Positions 17,532-25,580 are shown, counted from the first letter of the stretch. The stretch: DNA of 27,266 nucleotides from Pseudomonadota bacterium (GCA_021780935.1 JAJXXT010000070.1:1-27266); one strand, 5' to 3'. Translations and numbers: made by a program. Notes: a model not told the origin generated them from the sequence alone.

Positions 17532-17885
17532 TCATTTGTCGATAAGGCCCGCCGCGATGTTCTCGTTCACCTCAATCAGGAAATCGAATTTCGGCTGCTC
17601 CTGTGTGACCTCGCGCTGCACGGCCATCGCGACGGAGGCGATCATGCCGCGCAGCCGTTCAGGCAACTGGTTGGCCGGGTCGCGCACCTGATTGAGCACG
17701 CTCGTCCACAGCAACGACGTGTCTGCCAGCGCGCGTGCGCGATCCGTCCCCGAGCCCCGCGCGCCCTGTCGAAGGGCGGCGATGACACGGATGAAGACCT
17801 CCGCCTCCTGCGCCCGCAGGCTGCGGGTGGCGGCGGCGGCCGCATAGGCGCGCTCCGCCCGGCGGGCGATACCGACATTGCTCAT
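17532..17885 (-). CDS. flaF: Flagellar biosynthesis regulator FlaF
   Basis: A small (117 residues) helical protein matching FlaF, which in Caulobacter is needed for flagellin production and secretion and works against FlbT. Typical features are the AYAAAAATRSLRAQEAEVF opening, LADTSLLWTSVLNQVRDPANQLPERLRG in the middle and an acidic end. Its ATG overlaps the flbT stop by 4 bases (ATGA, 17882-17885), so the pair is translationally coupled. Confidence 0.92.
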   Translation of the reverse strand: MSNVGIARRAERAYAAAAATRSLRAQEAEVFIRVIAALRQGARGSGTDRARALADTSLLWTSVLNQVRDPANQLPERLRGMIASVAMAVQREVTQEQPKFDFLIEVNENIAAGLIDK

Positions 17886-18358
17886 GAGCAGGTCTCTACG
17901 ATTTTCGTGGGGGGACTCGTCAGCATGCGGGCGGGAAACTCCGGGGCGGACTCCGCGGGCAAGAGTGGCGTGCCGAGCACTGCGTCCTCGTGGCGGATGA
18001 TACGGCGCGCGAGACGCAGCGCCTGATAGCCCTGATCGGACTCGGCGGCGGCGACGGCCCGGTCAAGAATAGAACAGGCGAGCTGGGACGTGGTTGCGGC
18101 CTGAAAGGCCGCGACGTAGTGACGCGCCGCGACGAGTCCCGCGTCGCGCTCGTCGTCGGTGCCGATATAGGCGCTCTGCAGGGCAAAATAGATCCGACGA
18201 GCCGGCGTGGTGGCTTCTGCCGGGGACATGATCTGCTTTCCGAACAAAAATCGCGCATGTGCCGTGAGCTCGATGCGTGATTTGGTACGAAATCGGATTG
18301 GTGCGCCGTTGACGATCATCGTCTCTCCCTGGCGCAGTTCCAGGACAAGTGTAGACAT
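17882..18358 (-). CDS. flbT: Flagellin synthesis repressor FlbT
   Basis: A 158-residue protein matching FlbT, the post-transcriptional regulator that in Caulobacter binds the 5' leader of flagellin mRNA and destabilises it until the hook is finished. The typical start is STLVLELRQGETMIVNGAPIRFRTKSRIELTAHARFLFGKQIMSPAEATTPARRIYFALQSAYI. An AGAGGTGAT site precedes ATG 18358. It sits directly downstream of the flagellin gene with a hairpin in between, and it is coupled to flaF. The C-terminal tail is Pro/Thr-rich. Confidence 0.93.
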   Translation of the reverse strand: MSTLVLELRQGETMIVNGAPIRFRTKSRIELTAHARFLFGKQIMSPAEATTPARRIYFALQSAYIGTDDERDAGLVAARHYVAAFQAATTSQLACSILDRAVAAAESDQGYQALRLARRIIRHEDAVLGTPLLPAESAPEFPARMLTSPPTKIVETCS

Positions 18359-18394
18359 GGGCCGTCATCACCTCTGTGAACGATGCAACGCTAA

Positions 18395-18417
18395 GGCGCG
18401 GGCATTTTGCCCGCGCC
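18395..18417. terminator. Strong hairpin between flagellin and flbT
   Basis: A perfect 10-bp inverted repeat (GGCGCGGGCA and its complement) with a 3-base loop, 11 bp after the flagellin stop and 36 bp before flbT. No T-run follows on the - strand. It could be a partial terminator that makes flagellin mRNA abundant over flbT, or a 3' stabiliser. Confidence 0.6.
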
Positions 18418-18428
18418 CGCAGGTGGCG

Positions 18429-19280
18429 CTACTTGAAAAGACTCAGCAGGCTCTGCGGCGCATTGTTGGCGATGGAAAGCGCCTGCGTGCCGAGCTGCTG
18501 CTTGATCTGCAACGATGTCAGCAACGCTGATTCCTGCGCCAGGTTGGCATCGATCAGCGAACCGAGGCCGGAATTCAAAGCGTCGATCTTGTCGTTATTG
18601 TACGTGATCTGGTTGTTCACGTAGTTCGTGGCGTTGCCGTAGGTGTTCAGCTCGCTGCCGAGTGTGTTGAGCTTGTTGAGAAACGTGCCGGTGTTGGTGA
18701 TCAGCGCCTGCACCGTCGATGCCCCGTTGAGCTGGGTGCTGGTGAAGTTGATCGACGCGAAGAAAGCCGATCCACTGAAAGTGGCGACATGATACGTGGC
18801 GCCAATTTCGTTTTGTACCACGCCGGCGGAGCCAAACGTGCCGTCACTCCCCGTGATATTGCCGATCAGGGTCTTGCCATTGTAGCCGGCGCCCTGGATA
18901 TCCGACTTAATCGTGGCCATGAAGGACTGGTACTGTTGGACATACTGGGTGCGCTGTGTCCCGGTGACGCTGCTGCCGGCAAGCTGCACGAGAACCGCGC
19001 GCGCACTGTTGAGCGTGTTCGAGATATCGTTGAGCGCGGAACTGGTGGTGGACAACAGTCCCTGGACGTTGCCGAGTTGCTGGTTGGCACTCGACAACGC
19101 ACCGACCTCCGAACGCACGCTCTGCGCCACCGCGTAGGCCGCGCCGTTATCGGTGGCGTCCGCCACGCGATAGCCGGTCGAGATCTGCTTCTGGGTGGAC
19201 GCCAGCGCGGAGTTCGTGGCGTTGAGGCTTTCGAGCGCGATCTGCGCCGTGACGTTGGTGTTGATCGAGAACTGGGACAT
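18429..19280 (-). CDS. fliC: Flagellin
   Basis: Filament subunit of 283 residues. The conserved N-terminal D0/D1 region (SINTNVTAQIALESLNATNSALASTQKQISTGYRVADATDNGAAYAVAQ) and the C-terminal region (NYVNNQITYNNDKIDALNSGLGSLIDANLAQESALLTSLQIKQQLGTQALSIANNAPQSLLSLFK) are intact. The variable middle (about residues 130-195) is short and rich in Ser and Thr, which would offer O-glycosylation sites. A GAAAGGAAAA site precedes ATG 19280. Only this flagellin gene is in the window. No sigma-54 box fits upstream (see rejected items). Regulation by the neighbouring flbT and flaF is expected from family knowledge. Confidence 0.96.
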   Translation of the reverse strand: MSQFSINTNVTAQIALESLNATNSALASTQKQISTGYRVADATDNGAAYAVAQSVRSEVGALSSANQQLGNVQGLLSTTSSALNDISNTLNSARAVLVQLAGSSVTGTQRTQYVQQYQSFMATIKSDIQGAGYNGKTLIGNITGSDGTFGSAGVVQNEIGATYHVATFSGSAFFASINFTSTQLNGASTVQALITNTGTFLNKLNTLGSELNTYGNATNYVNNQITYNNDKIDALNSGLGSLIDANLAQESALLTSLQIKQQLGTQALSIANNAPQSLLSLFK

Positions 19281-19401
19281 GGGGGCGTTTTCCTTTCGGT
19301 CCGGGATGTGCCGAGCACGTTACAATTGCCCCCGCCGTTTTTGCGGGACGACGACAATCTGTCGGCGGGAGGTAAAGGGAGCGTGAAGGGCACGCACGAA
19401 T

Positions 19402-20061
19402 TCAGTTGAGCACCGAAACCAGCGACGACAGCGGCACGCTGACGGCCCCGAGTTGCAGCGCCAGGCCGTTGCTGGTGTTCTGAATATCGGACGCGGTCCC
19501 GATCACCGCGAAGCTCAGCCGGCTGCCACCCTGCGAAACGCTGACCTGATAGGCGCCGTCGGGAAGCTGGCTGCCGGCGCTGGTCTGACCGTTCCAGCTC
19601 CAGCTGTTCTGCCCTTGGCTTGCCTGAACGGTCTGCTGGTCGAGGATATTGCCCGACGGATCCGTGACCGTGACGGTCGCGGGGCCGGCGCTGGGGGCGG
19701 TGTAGGTGAGACCCGCATTGCCGTTCTGCAACGGCAACTCGCTCGATGTCACGGCGACCGTTTTGCCGACGATCTGCGCGGATTGCAGCATCGCCCCATC
19801 CTGAGTGTACTGGATGAGCTGCGTCAGGCTGGTATTGGTGTTGATCTGTTGCTCGACAGAGGTGAACTGCACCAGCTCAGACGTGAAGGTGTTGCTGTCC
19901 ATCGGCGAAGTCGGGTCCTGGTTCTGCAGCTGCGTCATCAGCATGTTGAGGAAGTCGGTGAAGTTGCTGCCGAGCGAGGCAAGCGCGCTGTTGCCCGTGG
20001 TGCTGCTGTTGCTGGCGGCATTCGTCTGGGCGGCGGCGTTGGCGGTGAGGCTGGCGCTCAT
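19402..20061 (-). CDS. flgD: Flagellar hook capping protein FlgD
   Basis: Scaffold that caps the growing hook so FlgE subunits can fold in place. 219 residues. The conserved N-terminal block FTDFLNMLMTQLQNQDPTSPMDSNTFTSELVQFTSVEQQINTN (about residues 34-76) is the FlgD signature. The C-terminal half contains the FlgD Ig-like/Tudor region, with the usual SWSWNGQTSAGSQLPDGAYQVSVS stretch. A GGAG site lies 8 nt before ATG 20061. It is 15 bp after fliK in the same direction, so the two form one transcript. Between it and flagellin is a 121-bp gap with a small hairpin at 19331-19347. Confidence 0.93.
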   Translation of the reverse strand: MSASLTANAAAQTNAASNSSTTGNSALASLGSNFTDFLNMLMTQLQNQDPTSPMDSNTFTSELVQFTSVEQQINTNTSLTQLIQYTQDGAMLQSAQIVGKTVAVTSSELPLQNGNAGLTYTAPSAGPATVTVTDPSGNILDQQTVQASQGQNSWSWNGQTSAGSQLPDGAYQVSVSQGGSRLSFAVIGTASDIQNTSNGLALQLGAVSVPLSSLVSVLN

Positions 20062-20076
20062 GCGAGGGCTCCGTGC

Positions 20077-21369
20077 TTAGGCGCTGATATCGAGTGTTTC
20101 GGCAAAGTCGGTTGGGGTATTGGTGTCGGCCGGCTTGGCAGGGCGGCGCGGCTGTCCGCTTTGCTGGCGGGCGCCGCGGTCGAGCGTGTCGCCGCCCGAT
20201 GGCGATGCATTCGGCTGGTGGACGACGATGCGGGTGTCGGCGGGGAGCCCGGCACGCAGCAGTGACGCCTCAAGCGCTGGGCGCGCCGTCGCCAGGGCCT
20301 CGGCGGAGGCCTGGTGGCTGGCGGTGATCGTCACCACGGGGGAGGTGCCTGCGGGCGCGGCGATCCGGATCGTTACCTGGCCGAGAGAAGGCGGCGCCAG
20401 ATGCAGCGTCAGCGTTCCCCCGGATCCTTGGGGGGACGTCTGCGCCAGGGTGGCAGATACCTGCGCGACAGTCGCGGCGGCGGCGCGGGTCGGCGTGGGA
20501 AGGGTCGCCGCATCCGTCGTCTTTGGTGCCGGTTGGGTGCCGGCCACCGTGGCCAAAGCGACCGGCGGCGGCATTGGGGTGGCCGCGGGCATCACATGGG
20601 CCCCCGCCGGCGCCGTCGGCGCTGCGCTGCCACCGGTGGCGGTCGCGTGGGAAGCGGCACTGGCGGCCGGGGGAGCAGCCGATGCATCGATCGCCGTCAG
20701 TGGCGACGGAGCTGGCGTGCCATCGACCGCGAGCGGGGAAGCGATTGCCGGCGGGGTAACGTTGCCGGTGGCGTCGGGAGGGTGAGCCGCCGACGTCGCG
20801 GATTGCGTGGCCGCCGTGCCTGCGGTGTCGGCTGGCGTTGGTGGTGAGGGACCGTTCGATAAGGTCGCGGCCGTGCCGCTGGCCGGCGCGCCGATGGCCA
20901 ACAGAGCAGTCGCGATCTGCGTGGCACTCGGGTTCGCCGCACTCAGGTTCACCGCACTCAGGTTTGTGGGGCGTTGGTCACCGGGCCGCTGCGTGGTGTT
21001 GCCGGGCGGGGCACCCAAGGTCTTCGCGCGGATCGCGCGTGGCGTTTTGGTGGTCGCACTGTCTGCCGTCGTTGCGGCTCGGTCCGGCTGGCTTGCGGAA
21101 ATTGCCGACTGCATGGTGGCCCGGAAGTCGGCTTCAGGCGCGCTTGCGGTCGGCGCTGATCCGGGCGAGGTCGGTCCGGTCGTTGCCGGGCCTGCGGTCC
21201 TGGCGCCCTTCCCGACAAGGGCGTTGGCGGCCTGTGTCGCCCCGGCTCCGTTGTTTGGCACGTTGCCCTCGCGCATGACGGCACCGACCCGGGCCACGCC
21301 TGTCGCCGAGCGTGGCGCATCCGGCATCGTTGATGGCGCGGGGATCGTGGAGAACATGGGCGAGACCAT
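20077..21369 (-). CDS. fliK: Flagellar hook-length control protein FliK
   Basis: Secreted ruler that sets hook length and switches export to filament proteins. About 430 residues. A long, low-complexity Ala/Thr/Pro region (to about residue 300) is followed by the conserved C-terminal hook-control domain (GGTLTLHLAPPSLGQVTIRIAAPAG, ARPALEASLLRAGL). The start is uncertain. The frame is open to 21444, but a sigma-54 box (21381-21396) lies inside that stretch, so translation must begin after it. ATG 21369 falls at the predicted mRNA start; ATG 21357 and 21327 are alternatives. A 15-bp unit repeated three times codes NLSAV/NLSAA/NPSAT. The identification rests on the C-terminal domain and the position before flgD. 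Confidence 0.85.
   Translation of the reverse strand: MVSPMFSTIPAPSTMPDAPRSATGVARVGAVMREGNVPNNGAGATQAANALVGKGARTAGPATTGPTSPGSAPTASAPEADFRATMQSAISASQPDRAATTADSATTKTPRAIRAKTLGAPPGNTTQRPGDQRPTNLSAVNLSAANPSATQIATALLAIGAPASGTAATLSNGPSPPTPADTAGTAATQSATSAAHPPDATGNVTPPAIASPLAVDGTPAPSPLTAIDASAAPPAASAASHATATGGSAAPTAPAGAHVMPAATPMPPPVALATVAGTQPAPKTTDAATLPTPTRAAAATVAQVSATLAQTSPQGSGGTLTLHLAPPSLGQVTIRIAAPAGTSPVVTITASHQASAEALATARPALEASLLRAGLPADTRIVVHQPNASPSGGDTLDRGARQQSGQPRRPAKPADTNTPTDFAETLDISA
20924..20968. repeat. Three tandem copies of a 15-bp unit within fliK
   Basis: Units GCACTCGGGTTCGCC, GCACTCAGGTTCACC and GCACTCAGGTTTGTG follow each other without spacer. On the - strand they encode five-residue units of the type NLSAA. 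They are in frame, so copy changes would lengthen or shorten FliK by five residues. Confidence 0.85.
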
Positions 21370-21380
21370 GCCCCTGCTTC

Positions 21381-21396
21381 TGCAAGATTTCGGCCA
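21381..21396 (-). promoter_or_regulatory. Sigma-54 promoter for fliK-flgD
   Basis: On the - strand the box reads TGGCCGAAATCTTGCA, matching the RpoN consensus TGGCACRNNNNTTGCW at 14 of 16 positions with the required GG-N10-GC spacing. The predicted transcript start is near 21370, right at the first usable fliK ATG. Confidence 0.7.
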
Positions 21397-21446
21397 TACC
21401 AGACGTATGGACACAGCTGCATTGGCGCCCGGCACGCATCGCATCC

Positions 21447-21461
21447 CGGCAGATGTTGCCG
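21447..21461. promoter_or_regulatory. Palindromic candidate activator site between two sigma-54 promoters
   Basis: A perfect dyad CGGCA-GATGT-TGCCG lies about 84 bp upstream of the predicted fliK start and about 98 bp upstream of the predicted flgE start. That is the usual distance for an enhancer bound by a sigma-54 activator. It resembles, from memory, the ftr elements of Caulobacter FlbD (CCCGGCA...TTGCCG), but I cannot compare sequences here. Confidence 0.5.
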
Positions 21462-21526
21462 AGCCATAACGACCCGGTGATGCCGCCGCACGATGGGTCT
21501 TCGTGTCGGTTCCGCGTCGAATATCA

Positions 21527-21542
21527 TGGCACGCTTTGTGCG
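21527..21542 (+). promoter_or_regulatory. Sigma-54 promoter for flgE-flgK-flgL
   Basis: TGGCACGCTTTGTGCG matches the RpoN consensus at all seven -24 positions and at TGC of the -12 element, with exact GG-N10-GC spacing. The predicted transcript start is near 21552, about 29 nt before the flgE ATG, with an AGGAGA ribosome-binding site in between. Confidence 0.75.
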
Positions 21543-21580
21543 TTGTGCCGCGTGATCAGCAGCAAGGCCAGGAGAAGTCG

Positions 21581-22903
21581 ATGTCGATCTTCGGTGCGTT
21601 GGACACGGCGGTGAGCGGGCTCAGCGCGCAGGGCACCTCGTTCAGCAACATCAGCGACAACATCGCCAACAGTCAGACGGTAGGGTTCAAGAGTATCGGC
21701 ACGTCGTTCGAGGATTACCTGACCCAGAGCACGGCATCGATTAATGAGTCGGGCTCCGTCGTGGCGCGACCCGACTACCAGAACGCGCTGCAAGGCACGA
21801 TCGCGCAGAACAGCAATCCGACAAGTTTGGCGATCTCGGGCCAAGGGTTCTTCGCGGTCAGCCGACCAACCGGTGCTGCGGCCGCCGGCGCCACAACCGA
21901 CAGTTTTCAGCCGCAGCAATACTATACAAGGGCTGGGGATTTCAGCGAGGACAGCAACGGCTATCTCGTCAACAGTGCCGGTGACGCGCTCAACGGCTGG
22001 TCCGTCAACCCGAGCACGGGCATCGCCAATACCTCGGCGATGGTGCCGATCCAGATCAGTCAGACCCAGTATGCACCGGTGGCAACGACCTCGATGACGC
22101 TTTCGGCCAATCTTCCGGCAACGCCATCTGGCACCACGCCGATCACCTCGCAGGTCAGCGTGTACGACGCGCTGGGCACCGCCCACACGGTAACGCTGAA
22201 TTGGACCCAGCTTTCGGCCAATTCCTGGCAGGTGGCCATCAACGTTCCCGATGACACGGCGAGTGCCGCGCGTGGCACCGCGGTGGTGAATTTCGGACCG
22301 ACCGCCAGCGGCAACGCGGTGGCTGACGGCACCATCGGCAGCATCACCAGCGCCACCGGCAGCGTGTCCGCGAGCGGCTACACCACGAACGGGCCTGCGA
22401 CGCTCAACTTCACGGCCGATCTCGGCGGCGGCTCGGCGCAGAATATCGCGCTCAATCTCGGCAATTTCGGCTCATCCACGGGGCTCACGCAGTATGCCGG
22501 CACCAGCTTCAACCTCACCGGGCTGACGCAGAACGGCGTGCCACCCGGTGCGTTCAGCAGCGTCAGCACGACGAGTGCCGGCGATGTCGTCGTCAACTAC
22601 AACAACGGGCAGAGCCGGACGATCGCGCAGGTGCCGATCGTGACCTTCGCCAACCCCAATGCCCTGCAGCGTCAGGACGGCCAGGCCTTCACCGCGACCA
22701 CCGAATCCGGTGATCCGCTCGCCCAGGCCGCGAACAGCAACGGCGCCGGTTCGCTCGTCACCTCCGCCGACGAGCAGTCCAATGTCGATATCGCCTCCGA
22801 GTTCACCCAACTCATCGTGGCCCAGCAGGCCTACACGGCCAACACCAAGACCGTGACAACGGCGAACCAGATGATTCAGGCGGCTATCAACATGCTGGGT
22901 TGA
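21581..22903 (+). CDS. flgE: Flagellar hook protein FlgE
   Basis: Main hook subunit, 440 residues. The N-terminal rod/hook motif (SIFGALDTAVSGLSAQGTSFSNISDNIANSQTVGFKS) and the C-terminal block (NVDIASEFTQLIVAQQAYTANTKTVTTANQMIQAAINMLG) form the coiled-coil D0 core of hook proteins. The middle contains a FlgE-type D2 region (PITSQVSVYDALGTAHTVTLNWTQ). ATG 21581 follows AGGAGA and a sigma-54 promoter. The upstream open frame to 21503 spans the promoter and is not coding. It ends 2 bp before the flgK start, so the two are coupled. Confidence 0.96.
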   Translation: MSIFGALDTAVSGLSAQGTSFSNISDNIANSQTVGFKSIGTSFEDYLTQSTASINESGSVVARPDYQNALQGTIAQNSNPTSLAISGQGFFAVSRPTGAAAAGATTDSFQPQQYYTRAGDFSEDSNGYLVNSAGDALNGWSVNPSTGIANTSAMVPIQISQTQYAPVATTSMTLSANLPATPSGTTPITSQVSVYDALGTAHTVTLNWTQLSANSWQVAINVPDDTASAARGTAVVNFGPTASGNAVADGTIGSITSATGSVSASGYTTNGPATLNFTADLGGGSAQNIALNLGNFGSSTGLTQYAGTSFNLTGLTQNGVPPGAFSSVSTTSAGDVVVNYNNGQSRTIAQVPIVTFANPNALQRQDGQAFTATTESGDPLAQAANSNGAGSLVTSADEQSNVDIASEFTQLIVAQQAYTANTKTVTTANQMIQAAINMLG

Positions 22904-22905
22904 CC

Positions 22906-24438
22906 ATGCAACTCGCAGGCGCGCTCGCTAATGCCAGTTCCGGGCTGACCGCGATCGCTCAGGGCTTCGGAGCGATCTCACAGAACATCGCGAATGCCTC
23001 GACGACGGACTACGCGCGCGACGTCTCGACGACGGTCGATGTCACCGCCGGCGGTCAGCCCCTCGGCACGCTGGCGCAACCGACCACGCGTGTCCTCGAT
23101 ACGGCGATCCAGTCCCAGGTGCTGGCGCAGAACGCGACGGTGAGCGCGCTGTCCACCAGCGCTTCCGCCCTCGCCACGGTTGCCGCGGCGCAGGGGGCGA
23201 CGGGGCAATCCCAGGATATCGCGAGCCTGCTCGGCAAATTGAGCGACGCCTTCTCGACATTGCTGAACGATCCGTCGAACGTGACGCAGCAGAGCGCGGT
23301 GGTGTCGGCGGCGGGTACGCTGGCGGGGCAGATCAACACGCTGTCCAACGCCTATCAACAGGCCAGACAGGGCGCGCAGAACAACATCGTCGCCGGTATC
23401 GCGACGCTGAACACGACGCTGGCGACGATCGGCACTTTATCGAAACAGATCGTGACGCTGAAGAGCGAGGGCCAGTCCACCGCCGACCTCGAAAACCAGC
23501 GCGCCGCGGCGATCGACCAGGCGGGGCAGCTGGGAGGGATCCGCTTCATCGAGCAACCCAATGGCAATGAGACTGCCTATACCTCGACCGGCTTGTCGGT
23601 GCCGCTCGACGCCAGCACGACATTCGCGGTGCAGCCTGCAACGCTGTCGGCCGGCGCCAGCTATCCCGGTTCAATTCCGCCGATCACGCTGGGCGGCGTG
23701 GACGTCACGGCCGCGCTGACCTCCGCCACCAGCACTGGCTCGATCGGCGCCAATATCGTGCTGCGCGACCAGACGCTGCCGACCCAGCAGGCCGAGCTCG
23801 ACGAGTTTTCCGAAACGCTTTCAACACGTTTCAGCGCCCAGGGTCTTACCCTCTTCACCGATCCCGCCGGGAACGTGCCTGGCACGGGTGGAACGCCTGC
23901 TCAGGCGGGCTATATCGGCTATGCCGGCACAATCACGGTCAATCCATCGGTCACCGCCAATCCCTCACTGGTTCGCGATGGCACGAACGCGGTTGCCGGG
24001 AGTGCCACGGGGGCAAGCGCGTTCACGCCAAACCCGGCTGGTGGGTCGGCGGGCTTCACCATGCTGATCACGCGTGTGCTTTCCTATGCGCTGGGGGCCG
24101 ACGCGCAGGCCGGTGTGCCGCAGCCGCCGCCGGCCACCACGGGGCTGGGGCCGGCGGGTAATCTCTCGGCACCCTACGCGGCGCAGCCGGATCTCGCGAG
24201 CCAGGCGACGGCGCTGGTGGGCGCGCAGTCGGCCGATGCGGCGGGCGCCCAGACCGCGCTTGCCAACGCGCAGTCGCTGCAAGCGGCGCTGCAGACCAGG
24301 CTCGCCGCGGGCAGCGGCGTGTCGATCGACACCGAAATGTCCACGATGATCGCGCTGCAGAACGCCTATGGTGCCAACGCCAAGGTGATCACCGCGGTGC
24401 AATCGATGTGGAACACGCTGGAACAGGCGGTGCAATGA
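22906..24438 (+). CDS. flgK: Flagellar hook-associated protein 1, FlgK
   Basis: Hook-filament junction protein of about 510 residues. The N-terminus has the rod/hook-type core LANASSGLTAIAQGFGAISQNIANASTTDYARDV, and the next part (DIASLLGKLSDAFSTLLNDPSNVTQQSAVVSAAGTLAGQIN) is characteristic of FlgK. The C-terminus SGVSIDTEMSTMIALQNAYGANAKVITAVQSMWNTLEQAV is the family ending. I chose ATG 22906; TTG 22900 is in frame and overlaps the flgE stop. The stop codon lies inside the first copy of a 14-bp tandem duplication. Confidence 0.94.
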   Translation: MQLAGALANASSGLTAIAQGFGAISQNIANASTTDYARDVSTTVDVTAGGQPLGTLAQPTTRVLDTAIQSQVLAQNATVSALSTSASALATVAAAQGATGQSQDIASLLGKLSDAFSTLLNDPSNVTQQSAVVSAAGTLAGQINTLSNAYQQARQGAQNNIVAGIATLNTTLATIGTLSKQIVTLKSEGQSTADLENQRAAAIDQAGQLGGIRFIEQPNGNETAYTSTGLSVPLDASTTFAVQPATLSAGASYPGSIPPITLGGVDVTAALTSATSTGSIGANIVLRDQTLPTQQAELDEFSETLSTRFSAQGLTLFTDPAGNVPGTGGTPAQAGYIGYAGTITVNPSVTANPSLVRDGTNAVAGSATGASAFTPNPAGGSAGFTMLITRVLSYALGADAQAGVPQPPPATTGLGPAGNLSAPYAAQPDLASQATALVGAQSADAAGAQTALANAQSLQAALQTRLAAGSGVSIDTEMSTMIALQNAYGANAKVITAVQSMWNTLEQAVQ

Positions 24439-24453
24439 GGGCGGTGCAATGAG
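24426..24453. repeat. Exact 14-bp tandem duplication at the flgK/flgL junction
   Basis: GGCGGTGCAATGAG occurs twice head to tail (24426-24439 and 24440-24453). The first copy contains the flgK stop codon and the second contains the flgL start codon. The repeat junction creates GAGGG (24437-24441) 7 nt before the flgL ATG, and a five-codon ORF (MRAVQ) ending in an ATGA overlap with flgL. Confidence 0.9.
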
Positions 24454-25540
24454 TGTGACGATCACCGGCGGCGGCTCGCCGACACTCGCTCAGCTTCTGG
24501 CGGACTCGGCGGCGACACGTTCGCAGCTGGATACGCTCACGCAACAGATCTCCTCGGGCTATGTGTCGGCGCAGGTGGCGGGTCTCGGTAAGGGAACCGC
24601 GACGGCGCTCTCGCTCACCCCTGCGCTCGCCACCAACAGCACCTACCAGGCGAATATCTCGGCCGTGGCGGGGCCGATGGGTGTGGCGCAGACCGCGCTG
24701 GCGGAGATCAGCTCGATCGCCAGCAACTTCTACGCTCAGACCAACAACCTCAATGGCCTTGACGCGAGCACGGTCGATAGCGTGGCCGCCAGTGCCCGCG
24801 GCGCGCTCACACAAGTGGCGAACCTGCTCGACAGTCAGGACGGCAGCACATACGTTTTTGCCGGTCAGGATTCGACCAATCCTCCAGTGCCCAATCCCGA
24901 CGGCATCAACAGCTCAGGCTTTGCCACCGCCATCGCCTCAGCGGTTGCCGGGCTTGGCGTCAACGGGGCGGCGGCGACGCTCGCCTCGACGCTTGTCACC
25001 GCCTCCTCAAACGCCGCGGGCACCAGTCCCTTCTCGGCGGCGCTCAACGCCGCGGCGGTGTCGGGCAGCGATATCCGCCCGCTGACCCAGACCGGGGCCG
25101 AGGTCTATGTCCCCTCTGGCATCGTCGCCAACAGCAACGCGGATATCGCCTCCACGGGCAGTGTCACCACCGGGTCCTATACGCGCGACATCATGTGGGG
25201 GCTGGCGACACTGGGGTCGCTGTCGAGCTCGCAGCTCTCCGCCGGAGGCTTCCAGACGCTCGTTTCGGATGTGCGGACCAGCCTCGGCCATGCGATCACG
25301 GCGCTCAACTCCGATGCCGGCGTGATGGGCGACCGCCAGACCGCGATGCAGGCGACCTCGACCGGGCTCGCCGATGCAGCGACGGCGATGCAGACGCAGC
25401 TTTCCTCGGCCGAGGACGTGGATGCCGCGGCGACGATGACCAAGCTTTCGACAGTGCAGACCCAGCTGCAGGCGAGCTACCAGATGATCGCGGCGGAGCA
25501 GGGGCTGTCGCTGGTGAAATACCTGCCGCTCGGCGGTTAG
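24449..25540 (+). CDS. flgL: Flagellar hook-associated protein 3, FlgL
   Basis: Second hook-filament junction protein, 363 residues. It has flagellin-like ends: the N-terminal TLAQLLADSAATRSQLDTLTQQISSGYVSAQVAGLG and the C-terminal MTKLSTVQTQLQASYQMIAAEQGLSLVKYLPLGG. The internal stretch ALTQVANLLDSQDGSTYVFAGQDSTNPPVP is typical of FlgL (usually a YLFAG-like motif). It is last in the flgEKL run, 10 bp after flgK across the duplicated 14-mer. The region 25541-25599 after it carries the tRNA promoter-like boxes. Confidence 0.93.
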   Translation: MSVTITGGGSPTLAQLLADSAATRSQLDTLTQQISSGYVSAQVAGLGKGTATALSLTPALATNSTYQANISAVAGPMGVAQTALAEISSIASNFYAQTNNLNGLDASTVDSVAASARGALTQVANLLDSQDGSTYVFAGQDSTNPPVPNPDGINSSGFATAIASAVAGLGVNGAAATLASTLVTASSNAAGTSPFSAALNAAAVSGSDIRPLTQTGAEVYVPSGIVANSNADIASTGSVTTGSYTRDIMWGLATLGSLSSSQLSAGGFQTLVSDVRTSLGHAITALNSDAGVMGDRQTAMQATSTGLADAATAMQTQLSSAEDVDAAATMTKLSTVQTQLQASYQMIAAEQGLSLVKYLPLGG

Positions 25541-25551
25541 CGGGGCGGGGC

Positions 25552-25580
25552 TTCCCAAGCGCACGCCGGCCCGCTATAGG
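25552..25580 (+). promoter_or_regulatory. Possible sigma-70 promoter of tRNA-Lys
   Basis: TTCCCA (25552-25557), a 17-base spacer, then TATAGG (25575-25580). Each box matches its consensus at four of six positions, and the predicted start is about 12 nt before the tRNA. Plausible but not strong. Confidence 0.4.

Noticed and set aside
19340..19390. Possible sigma-28 promoter (GCCGACAG on the - strand, 19359-19366) before flagellin
   Set aside because: The -10-like box is fair, but I find no acceptable -35 box at the right distance. I also checked every GG-N10-GC pair in this leader and none fits sigma-54. The flagellin promoter stays unassigned.
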